Shown here: piece by piece, positions 35,604-43,166 of the stretch
Layout of the letters: every line of letters begins with the position of its first letter
Position numbering within the stretch: the first letter of the stretch is position 1
NCBI GenBank assembly: GCA_020631815.1
Contig: JACKGW010000003.1
Coordinates: 247,456-311,455 of the forward strand
Direction of reading: 5' to 3'
DNA length: 64,000 bases
DNA from: Planctomycetota bacterium
Lineage (GTDB): Bacteria > Planctomycetota > PLA2 > JAEUHO01
Translations under genes and position numbers: made by a program
The notes under the pieces: generated by a model
The model's database searches: none
The model's input: the letters and a program-made list of their open reading frames with translations, nothing else
What the model was told of the DNA's origin: nothing

Positions 35604-36035
35604 CTAGGTGCCGATGAGCACGGGCCCGTCCGGCGGCGGCCGGTAGGGCGTGCTCGAAATCAGCTTGAAGAGCAGCCGACGCACGACGCGCCGGCCCGGG
35701 GCGAAGCTGCCGAGCCACGAGTTGATGTGGTCCAGACCCTCGCCGTCGTCCTCGGCGCCCAGGAACTCGACCTCGAGGCGCACGCCATCGCGGGCGCGCG
35801 GATCCATGATGGGGTCCAGCACGAGGAGCGAAGCGCGGGGCTGGCGGCGCAGGTTGCGGAACACGTTGCCCCCGACGTGCTCCTCCTCACCCCCGGCAAC
35901 ACGGCCGTCTTCGAGCAAGCGCGGCGCCACGAGGATGCAGCACTCGGGCACACCCTGGGCCCCGACCGTCGCGAGAATCGCGATGGAAGTCCGCCGATCG
36001 AGAAACTCGCGCGTGCGATCGCCCGGGAGGCCCAT
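35604..36035 (-). CDS. Pyridoxamine 5'-phosphate oxidase-like flavin-binding split-barrel protein
   Basis: 143 codons from ATG 36035; the longer open frame runs into the next gene's leader and has no better start. Family features: a strand AILATVGAQGVPECCILVAP, KVFRNL-type text GGNVFRNLRRQPRASLLVLD, and VRLEVEFLGAEDDGEGLDHI. These proteins bind FMN or F420/heme and act on small molecules, but many have no known substrate. Length is typical for the single-barrel subfamily. It is cytoplasmic and convergent with the RsbW-like ATPase gene. Confidence 0.8.
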   Translation of the reverse strand: MGLPGDRTREFLDRRTSIAILATVGAQGVPECCILVAPRLLEDGRVAGGEEEHVGGNVFRNLRRQPRASLLVLDPIMDPRARDGVRLEVEFLGAEDDGEGLDHINSWLGSFAPGRRVVRRLLFKLISSTPYRPPPDGPVLIGT

Positions 36036-36118
36036 GGTCGGGACAAGATACCGGCGGCCCTTCGCCCTGCCCCGGGAAGCCCATGACCGGGCGGGGCGTC
36101 GGACGACGGGAGCCACCC

Positions 36119-36796
36119 ATGCGCTGCATCCCCACCGTCCGCCGCAGACACCGTCATGTGTCGCCCGCACCTTCACGGCGCCTCGGCGCCTGGATCGTCA
36201 CCGTGACCCTGCTCGCGCCCCTCGGCGCGTGCGGATCCGGAGGGACCTCCGACCTCACGCGACGACGGCTGGACATCCCCAGCATCGCTTCCCTCGACGG
36301 CACGGTGCGCTCCGACGGGGAGGTCACGGCGCAGGGCGGCGAGCCCAAGGTCGGCGACCTGGCCTCCAACCAGGAGGTCCGCATGCTCCTCTCGTTCTCG
36401 TTGGAAGACGTGCCGGCCGGAGCCGAGATCACCTCGGCCCTGCTGCGCCTCAGGACCACGCGCGTGACGGGCGAACCGCTGCTCATGGACCCGCTGCTGA
36501 TCGAGCGCGTCGACATCGGCACCGCCTTGGATGGGACGGACTTCTCGTCCCTGGCGCTCAGCAGCGCGACCAACGTCACCATGAACGGATTGCTGGTCAC
36601 GCGGGAGATCGAGGTGACCACGCTGGTCCAACAAGACGTGAACGAGCTGCGGACGCGCACGGACCTGCGGCTGCGTCTCTTCGGCGGTACCGACGGCGAC
36701 CTGCGCGACGACTGGTTTGGCTTCGAGACGGGTGACAACGAGTACCGCACCGGTGAGCGCGCCGAGCTGTCTGTCACCTACGAGACGACGCCCTGA
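36119..36796 (+). CDS. DNRLRE-like lipoprotein
   Basis: 225 codons from ATG 36119, with GGGAG 6 bases upstream. A basic N-region leads to a hydrophobic stretch with lipobox LAPLGAC (Cys38). A beta-sandwich follows with the characteristic MLLSFSLEDVPAGAEITSAL and LRLRTTRVTGEPL. The rest is strand-rich and ends VTYETTP. The same pattern is in the lipoprotein at 53579-54241, so the two are paralogues. DNRLRE-type domains are adhesive or carbohydrate-associated surface modules in other bacteria. Role here unknown. Its stop overlaps the beginning of the following phosphatase reading frame. Confidence 0.75.
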   Translation: MRCIPTVRRRHRHVSPAPSRRLGAWIVTVTLLAPLGACGSGGTSDLTRRRLDIPSIASLDGTVRSDGEVTAQGGEPKVGDLASNQEVRMLLSFSLEDVPAGAEITSALLRLRTTRVTGEPLLMDPLLIERVDIGTALDGTDFSSLALSSATNVTMNGLLVTREIEVTTLVQQDVNELRTRTDLRLRLFGGTDGDLRDDWFGFETGDNEYRTGERAELSVTYETTP

Positions 36797-36810
36797 CCCC
36801 CGCCGCGCGC

Positions 36811-37776
36811 TTGGAGCTTGCCGTTCGCGCCGTGCGCGAAGCCGCGCAGGCCACGCGCGCCGTCACGGACTCGTGGGCGGCAGATGCGCGTGGCCGCGAG
36901 CGCGACGCACGCACGAAGGACGACGCGTCCCCCGTCACGGTGGCCGACTTGGCCGCCCAGGTGCTCATGGCCCACACGATCGGGGCCGCCGAGCCACGGC
37001 GCGCCGAGGAGACGGCGGCTCCCCTCGAGGCGCCCGGCGGCGCGGCCTTGGAGGCAGCGCTCCTGGCGCGGGTCCGGGCGCGCTGGCCCGAAGCCACCCC
37101 CGCCAACCTCCGAGAGCTGCTGGACGGCCCCGCCCTGCCAGGGCCAGCGACGGCGCATTGGGTCATGGACCCCGTGGACGGGACCGCGGGCTTCCTGCGC
37201 GGCATGCAGTACGCGATCTGCCTGGCCTTCCTCGAAGGCGGCCACCCCACGCTGGGTGTGCTCGGTTGCCCGCACCTCGGCCCGCAGGGCACCCCGGACC
37301 TCGCCACGGCGGCGCCTCCAGGCCGCCTGTTCGCAGCGCGGCGCGGTGCAGGCACCGTCGAGATCGACCTCGGAGGTGACGTGCGGCACGCCGTCGAGGT
37401 CAGCCCGTGGGCCGGAGGCCCCGTGCGGGTCGGCGTACCGTGGGAGCCGCGCTACACCAACGCCGAGGCCGTCACGGCGTGGTTCCGGCGCGCGGGGCTC
37501 GAGCACGAGCCCGTGCGGGTGGACAGCCAGGCCAAGTACGCCTTGGTCGCCCGAGGCGACGTCCACGCCTACGTGCGCATCCCGGCCGACGAGGAGCGCC
37601 GCGAGAACGTCTGGGACCACGCAGCGGGCCACGTCGTGGCCACCGAAGCCGGGGCGCGCGTCACCGACATCGAGGGACGCGAGCTCGACTTCGGCCGTGG
37701 TGCGCGCCTGGAAGCCAACCGCGGCATCCTCTGCGCGACACCCGCCGTCCATGCCGCCCTCCTCGAGGCACGCTGA
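36811..37776 (+). CDS. Inositol-monophosphatase superfamily enzyme, likely 3'(2'),5'-bisphosphate nucleotidase
   Basis: 321 codons from TTG 36811. The frame is open back to a CTG overlapping the preceding stop, and no ATG fits, so the start is uncertain. Metal-site motifs: DDASPVTVADLAAQ, DPVDGTAGFLRGMQYAICLA and VWDHAAGHVVATEAGARVTD. Overall order and the N-terminal AVRAVREAAQATRAV match the HAL2/CysQ branch, which hydrolyses PAP (phosphoadenosine phosphate) from sulfate metabolism; inositol monophosphatase activity is the alternative. Cytoplasmic. The next gene follows after about 33 bp on the same strand. Confidence 0.85.
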   Translation: MELAVRAVREAAQATRAVTDSWAADARGRERDARTKDDASPVTVADLAAQVLMAHTIGAAEPRRAEETAAPLEAPGGAALEAALLARVRARWPEATPANLRELLDGPALPGPATAHWVMDPVDGTAGFLRGMQYAICLAFLEGGHPTLGVLGCPHLGPQGTPDLATAAPPGRLFAARRGAGTVEIDLGGDVRHAVEVSPWAGGPVRVGVPWEPRYTNAEAVTAWFRRAGLEHEPVRVDSQAKYALVARGDVHAYVRIPADEERRENVWDHAAGHVVATEAGARVTDIEGRELDFGRGARLEANRGILCATPAVHAALLEAR

Positions 37777-37809
37777 CCCGGAGCCCGCCTCCCGTACACT
37801 CCGCGCACC

Positions 37810-39621
37810 GTGGCCTCGCTTTCGGCGCTGACCCTGATCTACGACATCCGTGGCTTCACGGCGGCCAGCCGCCGCGTTGCCACGCACGACCTCGGCACCT
37901 ACGCCACCGCGGCACACCGCATCGTGCTCGACTGCTTTGCCGAGCGGCCTCCGACGTTCGTCAAGAACCTCGGCGACGGTCACCTCCTCATCTGGGAGGT
38001 CGAAGGCGAGCTGGATCCCGAGCTGGCGCGGGCCGTGGTCGCCGCCGCGGGGCGCGCACGCACGGCGTTTGCCGCGTGGGCCACACGCCAGCGCGAAGCC
38101 GGCGCACCACTCCCCACGCGCGTCGGCATCGGCGTGGCGTTCGGTGAGGTGCATCGAAGCGACGACTACTACGGCCGCGCCATCAATGTCGCGAGCCGCT
38201 TGCAGCACCTGGCCCGTCCGGAAGGTCTCGCACTGGACGCGGGCGTGCATGGTGCGATCCGACGGCAGAAGACGGATCTCGAAGCGGCCTTCACGCGCAT
38301 GAAGGCCAAGCTCAAGGGACTGGGCAGCACGTGGGTCTACGTGCAGCGGCCCTTCAGCTGGTCCCGCTTGCTCGGTCGTGTCGGTCGGGTCGCGGCCATC
38401 GTCGCGCTGCCGCTTGGTTGGCTTGCGCTGGCCGACGCCGGCGTTGCGTTGCCCGGTGGCGCGGCGATTCGCGATGCGATCGACGAGCGCGGGTGGTCGA
38501 TCCTGCGGCCGGCCCCTTCGCTGGACGAGATCGAGGCCGCGGTCCCCGCCCTACGGACGCGCCTGTGCGAGGCACTCGTGGGGCTGACCACGGAGGGCGG
38601 CCTGCTGCGCAACGCCTTCGACGCGCCCGACGCGGACACGAGCGACGTATGGAGCTCGTGCCAAGCGCTCACCGCCCTCTTCCGCGCACCGGAGCTGACG
38701 CCAACCCTCGCCGCGCGGTTGCGCCCGGCGCTGGACGAGCCGTTCACGGAGCAGCACTTCATCGAGGTCGATGGCAAGGCGTTCGGCTGGCTCGCGCACG
38801 CGGGCATGGCCTACACCGAGATCGAGCCCGCCCTCTGGACCGTGTCGTCGCTGGCGCTCGCGTTGGCTCGACCCGGCTACCTCGAGGGCGAGGCGCGTGA
38901 CCGGGCGCTCGCACATCTCGACATGGCACAGCGTGCGGCCGACCTCTACCGCCCGGCCGACACGGGCGGCTGGAACATCTTCCCGCAGCAAGCCGATCCC
39001 CTGCGCCACAGCCCCTACAGCACGACGATGGCGGTGTTGGCCCTGCTCGAGCTGCGCGCGGCGGACCTGGGCTGGCATGGGGATGCAGGCGAGCGTGATC
39101 GCCTCTTGGAGCGCAGCGTGCGCTTCCTGGGCCAGCACTTCGAGGCGGACCGTCAACCGCCGGGCTGGCGCCGCACGAACGACCCCAACGACAAGATCTC
39201 CGCGGGGCTCAGCATGCAGATCCTGGCCCTGCTGCTGCGTGCCGAGCGCGATGCCGGCCTGGCGCTCCCCGCGGCCGTCGAGGGGGCCATCCCCGGCTTG
39301 CTCCTGCGCCTCGAGGACGCCTCGCTGGAAGACGCCTACGACATGGGCGAGTTCGCCGTCGGGTTCACCAACCACGAGGGCCGCGAGGACAGCCGCACGG
39401 AGGGCATCAACTTCCTGTGGCACCCGTGGGCGGTGGAGACCGCGTGGCGCTGGCTGCAGCGCGCCTCCGAGAAGGGCGGCTCGCTCGGCGACCAGATCCG
39501 CGTCCGCCGCGCGCTCGGTCGCTGGGTGCTGGATCGCGGCGACGAAGCCGTGCGTGCCGCGAGCGCGGGCTATTGCTTCGTCGCCTCGGAGACGCTCTAC
39601 GGCCTGTCGGCCGTCCGCTGA
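37810..39621 (+). CDS. Class III nucleotide cyclase fused to a transmembrane helix and toroid domain
   Basis: 603 codons from GTG 37810. Residues 1-180 are a class III adenylyl/guanylyl cyclase domain with the metal and catalytic residues apparently intact: Asp12 in LIYDIRGFTAAS, Lys52 and Asp56 in VKNLGDGHLLIW, and Asn126/Arg130 in YYGRAINVASRLQHLA. One membrane helix spans about 193-213. From about 225 to the end is an alpha/alpha toroid of the prenyltransferase/squalene-cyclase type (YLEGEARDRALAHLDMAQRA, SPYSTTMAVLALLEL, DKISAGLSMQILALLLRAE, EGINFLWHPWAVETAWRWL). The predicted layout is cytosolic cyclase, membrane helix, extracytoplasmic toroid. The fusion is unusual. It could sense an envelope ligand and set cAMP/cGMP levels (inference). 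Confidence 0.88.
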   Translation: MASLSALTLIYDIRGFTAASRRVATHDLGTYATAAHRIVLDCFAERPPTFVKNLGDGHLLIWEVEGELDPELARAVVAAAGRARTAFAAWATRQREAGAPLPTRVGIGVAFGEVHRSDDYYGRAINVASRLQHLARPEGLALDAGVHGAIRRQKTDLEAAFTRMKAKLKGLGSTWVYVQRPFSWSRLLGRVGRVAAIVALPLGWLALADAGVALPGGAAIRDAIDERGWSILRPAPSLDEIEAAVPALRTRLCEALVGLTTEGGLLRNAFDAPDADTSDVWSSCQALTALFRAPELTPTLAARLRPALDEPFTEQHFIEVDGKAFGWLAHAGMAYTEIEPALWTVSSLALALARPGYLEGEARDRALAHLDMAQRAADLYRPADTGGWNIFPQQADPLRHSPYSTTMAVLALLELRAADLGWHGDAGERDRLLERSVRFLGQHFEADRQPPGWRRTNDPNDKISAGLSMQILALLLRAERDAGLALPAAVEGAIPGLLLRLEDASLEDAYDMGEFAVGFTNHEGREDSRTEGINFLWHPWAVETAWRWLQRASEKGGSLGDQIRVRRALGRWVLDRGDEAVRAASAGYCFVASETLYGLSAVR

Positions 39622-39630
39622 GCGCTCGAG

Positions 39631-41469
39631 CTAGTTGCCCTTGGCCGTGTTCAGCAAGCGGCAGGTCCCGCACCAGTCCGGCGAGACGTCGTCGCCCACG
39701 TCGATCTCGGGGGCGGGCAAGAAGGGCTTGCCGAACAGCGGGCCACCGCCGAGCAGGCGCGGCCCCATCAACGGGTGGCCGCGAATCACGAGGCCTTGAC
39801 CGTTGGTGATCGTGGTGCCTCCGACCGCCTGCCAGTGCATGAGGTAGCCGCCGCCCGCGATCGTGCAGACGCTGTTGGTGCCGGTCGAGGGGCACTCCAG
39901 CGTGTCCGTGATGTCGTCGTGGCCACCGCCGTTCTGGGCCGACTCGGCCGTGTGGGCCAAGCCGATGAAGTGGCCGATCTCATGCGCCGCCACGAGCCCG
40001 ACGAGGTTTGCCTGGTTGGGGTCGTAGAGGCTCATGACGCCCGAGAGCTCGGTGCCGTTGACGGAGGGACCGCCGATCGTCGCCGCGACGCCGAGCACCC
40101 CGCCACCCAGCGCGGTGCGCACGAAGAACAGGTTCAAGCGCCTCTCGCTGGCCACGCTGCTGGTCGCCAACATGGGCCCGAACTCGCTCTGCGTGACGTC
40201 GTCGTAGGCCGAGTTGGTCACGTCGTAGTAGTCGATGTCGCCGAGACGGATGCCCTGCTGCTGCAGGATGTTGTCCACGGTGGTCAGCACGGTCTGCAAC
40301 GTGGCGTCCCCCGAGGCCGTGGCGGCCGTCGGCGTGATCACGTTGGCCAAGAACACGTTGAGGTCCAGCGTGGCCACGATGTCCGTGCCCGTGCGCGGAC
40401 GACGCTGCACGATGACCTTGACGGCCGTGGAAGCCGCACCACCCGACCACCGCAGGAGACGCAGCGTGTAGGTGCCGCCACCCGGCACGAGCTGCACGTC
40501 CGTACGATCGGTGTTGGGAACCTGCGCCGTGAAGACCGGCGAGTTGGGTGTCCAGATGTACGCGCCCGTGAGCTGGTCGTTCTCGTAGACCTTGCCGCCC
40601 GGCCCCGTGAGCCGGCGGAGGCCGACCTGCGAGCTGCTCGGCACCGTGGCCTCGACCATGAAGCTGATCGCATCGGCGGGCACGTCGAACGTCATGGCCG
40701 CGGTGTCCCCGTTGCCGTCGAACGTCTGCGTGCCGAGGTCGATGATGTCCTGGCCACCCGTCGTCCCGAGCCCTTGGATCGTGTGCGGGCTGTTCAACGC
40801 GTTGCTGGTGACCGTGAAGGTGGTGGTCGGCGTCCCCGGGGCGGAGCCGTTGTAGCGAAGCACCAACGAGGCCGAGCCGCCGGCGGCGACCTGGAGGGGC
40901 AGGTTGCTCACCACGCTGAAGCCCGGGTGCGACGACGCGACGTTGGTGACGCTAACCGGCGAAAGGAACGACGGGTTCTGCACCAGCACCGTGCGGTTGG
41001 CGAAGCTGCCCGGGAGCACGTCGCCGAAGTCGATCGGGCCCGTGGGGACGGTGAGCGTGGCGCCGATGGCGTTGGCCGTCACGCGGGTCACCTGGACCTC
41101 TTCGCTGCCCCCGGCGCTGATGCGCACGGAGACCTCGCCCTCGGCGGCGCCTTCCCCGCTGGGCACGAACGCCATGGGGACCTGGATCGTGGCCCCGGCA
41201 CCGATCGGCTGGGGCAGGGCGGCGGGTCCGAGGACCAAGGGCGTCCCGACCCCCTCCAGGGTCACGGTGCCCGCGCTGGAGAAGGAGCTCGTCACCTCGA
41301 GATCGAAGAAGGTCGGCGAGGTGGCCGGGATCGTGCCCAGGTCCTTCTCGAGCTGGGTCGGCGGCGTCGGGGCCGGCGCGCCCCCACCGCCGCCACCACA
41401 GGCGACGAGCAGGCAGCAGGCCACGAGGACCGCGATCAGGGGAAGGCGACGGGGGGAGGGGGGCGCCAT
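39631..41469 (-). CDS. Zincin metalloprotease lipoprotein
   Basis: 612 codons from ATG 41469, with GGAGA 7 bases upstream. The lipobox LLVAC (Cys24) is followed by a glycine run. The N-terminal half has Ig-like/ASPM-type beta repeats (VTLEGVGTPLVLG, FGDVLPGSFANRTVLVQNPS). The middle carries a jelly-roll pre-peptidase-like segment. The catalytic zinc site is HEIGHFIGLAH at 496-506 (His496, Glu497, His500, His506) with a Met-turn GGGYLMHW at about Met544, the metzincin pattern. It ends with CGTC. It probably cleaves proteins at the cell surface; substrate unknown. Confidence 0.88.
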   Translation of the reverse strand: MAPPSPRRLPLIAVLVACCLLVACGGGGGGAPAPTPPTQLEKDLGTIPATSPTFFDLEVTSSFSSAGTVTLEGVGTPLVLGPAALPQPIGAGATIQVPMAFVPSGEGAAEGEVSVRISAGGSEEVQVTRVTANAIGATLTVPTGPIDFGDVLPGSFANRTVLVQNPSFLSPVSVTNVASSHPGFSVVSNLPLQVAAGGSASLVLRYNGSAPGTPTTTFTVTSNALNSPHTIQGLGTTGGQDIIDLGTQTFDGNGDTAAMTFDVPADAISFMVEATVPSSSQVGLRRLTGPGGKVYENDQLTGAYIWTPNSPVFTAQVPNTDRTDVQLVPGGGTYTLRLLRWSGGAASTAVKVIVQRRPRTGTDIVATLDLNVFLANVITPTAATASGDATLQTVLTTVDNILQQQGIRLGDIDYYDVTNSAYDDVTQSEFGPMLATSSVASERRLNLFFVRTALGGGVLGVAATIGGPSVNGTELSGVMSLYDPNQANLVGLVAAHEIGHFIGLAHTAESAQNGGGHDDITDTLECPSTGTNSVCTIAGGGYLMHWQAVGGTTITNGQGLVIRGHPLMGPRLLGGGPLFGKPFLPAPEIDVGDDVSPDWCGTCRLLNTAKGN

Positions 41470-41666
41470 CGAGGTCTCCGGGTACGTCGAAGTCTTGCCT
41501 GGGTTCGGAGGCCCGGCAAGTCACGTACCGGCTTCCGAGCCCAGGCGACCGGGCCGTGCGGGCTGCTACGAGCAAGATCGCACGTGCACCTTGCGGTGAC
41601 CTTGCGGCGTCGTGGCCGCGCCCTGGCGTGGCGCGTAGGGTCCGGACTCCAGTCCCGGAGCCCACG

Positions 41667-42452
41667 ATGCTGCCCCACCACGTCACGGTCGGCCCCCCCG
41701 ACGCCCCCGCCCTCGTCCTGATCCACGGCTTTCCGTTCTCGCTGGAGCAATGGCGGCCCCAGCTGGACGGCCTCGAGGACGCATGGCGGGTCGTGGCGTA
41801 CGACCTGCGCGGGCACGGCCGGTCGGCGACCGGACCCGGGCCGCTGTTCATCGAGGACCTCGTCGACGACCTGGTCGAGCTCCTGGATCACCTGGGGCTC
41901 GAGTCCGCGTGCCTGGGCGGCCTCTCCATGGGGGGCTACATCGCGCTCCGGGCGGTGGATCGCGAGCCGTCGCGGATCCACGGCCTGGTGCTGGCGGACA
42001 CCAAGGCGGGAGCCGACGACAACGCGGGGCGCGTCAAGCGTGCGCAGGCCGCGAAGACCGTGCGTGCCAAGGGCATGTCCGCGTTCGCCGACGGCTTGCT
42101 GCCCGCGCTCTTCCCCAAGGAGCGCTTGGACCCGCCGACGTCGGCCGTGCGTGAGGTGCGCGCGATGATCGAGGCCACGTCGCCGGAGGGCGCCGCGCTG
42201 GCCCTCGGCGCGATGGCCTCCCGTCTGGACCTTCGCGAGCGCCTCGCCGACATCCGCGTGCCCACGCTCGTGGTGGTGGGCGAAGACGACACGCTGACCC
42301 CGCCGGCCGAAGCGGAGGCGCTGGTCGCCGGCATCCCCGACGCCACGTTGGTGCGTCTGGACGGCGCGGGCCACGTCAGCAACCTCGAGGCCCCGGACGC
42401 CTTCACGGCCGCGCTGCGCGCGTTCCTGGAGCGCATGCACCCGCGCACGTGA
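41667..42452 (+). CDS. Alpha/beta-fold hydrolase
   Basis: 261 codons from ATG 41667, with GGAG 7 bases upstream. It has the complete hydrolase signature: oxyanion block LVLIHGFPFSLEQW, VVAYDLRGHGRSA, nucleophile elbow GLSMGGY (Ser87), acid in GEDDTLTPP (Asp208) and catalytic His236 in DGAGHVSNLEAP. Length and order match the small esterase/lactonase group (3-oxoadipate enol-lactonase, RutD-like). The substrate cannot be told from sequence. No signal peptide, so cytoplasmic. It is divergent from the metalloprotease gene. Confidence 0.9.
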   Translation: MLPHHVTVGPPDAPALVLIHGFPFSLEQWRPQLDGLEDAWRVVAYDLRGHGRSATGPGPLFIEDLVDDLVELLDHLGLESACLGGLSMGGYIALRAVDREPSRIHGLVLADTKAGADDNAGRVKRAQAAKTVRAKGMSAFADGLLPALFPKERLDPPTSAVREVRAMIEATSPEGAALALGAMASRLDLRERLADIRVPTLVVVGEDDTLTPPAEAEALVAGIPDATLVRLDGAGHVSNLEAPDAFTAALRAFLERMHPRT

Positions 42453-42510
42453 CCCCCAGGCCGCCCCGCGCGGGCGGCTCGTATCCTGCACGGCTCCCAG
42501 GGAGGCGATC

Positions 42511-43155
42511 ATGGCGGCGAAGAAGCGACCGAGCTCCAAGTCCCCCGCGAAGAAGGCTGCTGCCAAGAAGGCGCCTGCCAAGAAGACCACGGCGGCTCCG
42601 AAGCGGGCCGCCGCGACGCCCGCCAAGAAGAAGGCCGCCGCGAAGAAGGCGGTCGCGCCCGCGAAGACGAAGGCGCGCGTGGCGCAGGCACCGGGCGCGG
42701 ATGCCGCCCACGAGGCCTACTTGGCGAAGCTGCCTCCCGACCGCGCGGAGGCCATGCGCGCGGTGCGCGATGCGATCCGCAAGGGCCTGCCCAAGGGCTA
42801 CGAGGAGGGCATGCAATACAACATGATCGCGTGGTACGTGCCTCATAGCCGCTACCCGGCCGGCTACCACTGCGATCCGAAGCAACCCGTTCCGTTCGCG
42901 AGCATCGCGTCCCAGAAGAACCACATCGGCCTGTACCTGATGTGCATCTACGCCGACGAGACGCACCGTGACCAGTTCATCAGCGAGTGGCAAGCCACGG
43001 GCAAGCGGCTCGACATGGGCAAGGGCTGCGTACGCGCCAAGCGGCTCGACGACATCCCGCTGGACGTGGTCACCCGCGCCGTGGCACGCATTCCCGTCGA
43101 CGCGTTCCTCGCCCACTACGAGAAGATCGTGCCGCCGTCCAAGCGCCGGCGCTGA
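42511..43155 (+). CDS. DUF1801 (YdhG-like) protein with histone-H1-like Lys/Ala tail
   Basis: 214 codons from ATG 42511, with GGGAGG 5 bases upstream. The first roughly 60 residues are almost only Lys, Ala, Pro, Thr and Arg (KKAAAKKAPAKKTT-type repeats), like the C-terminal tail of eukaryotic histone H1 and bacterial HU/AlgP extensions, so it should bind DNA or RNA non-specifically. From about 64 comes a DUF1801 fold: AYLAKLPPDRAEAMRAVRDA, YEEGMQYNMIAWYVPHSRY, FASIASQKNHIGLYLM, MGKGCVRAKRLDDIPLDVV. Relatives include iron-chaperone-like YdhG proteins. The fusion of the two parts is noteworthy; function unknown. Confidence 0.85.
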   Translation: MAAKKRPSSKSPAKKAAAKKAPAKKTTAAPKRAAATPAKKKAAAKKAVAPAKTKARVAQAPGADAAHEAYLAKLPPDRAEAMRAVRDAIRKGLPKGYEEGMQYNMIAWYVPHSRYPAGYHCDPKQPVPFASIASQKNHIGLYLMCIYADETHRDQFISEWQATGKRLDMGKGCVRAKRLDDIPLDVVTRAVARIPVDAFLAHYEKIVPPSKRRR

Positions 43156-43166
43156 CCTCCGCCACC

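Noticed and set aside
36083..36118. Earlier ATG for the lipoprotein at 36119
   Set aside because: It lacks a ribosome site, while ATG 36119 has GGGAG at 6 bases and gives a better signal sequence.
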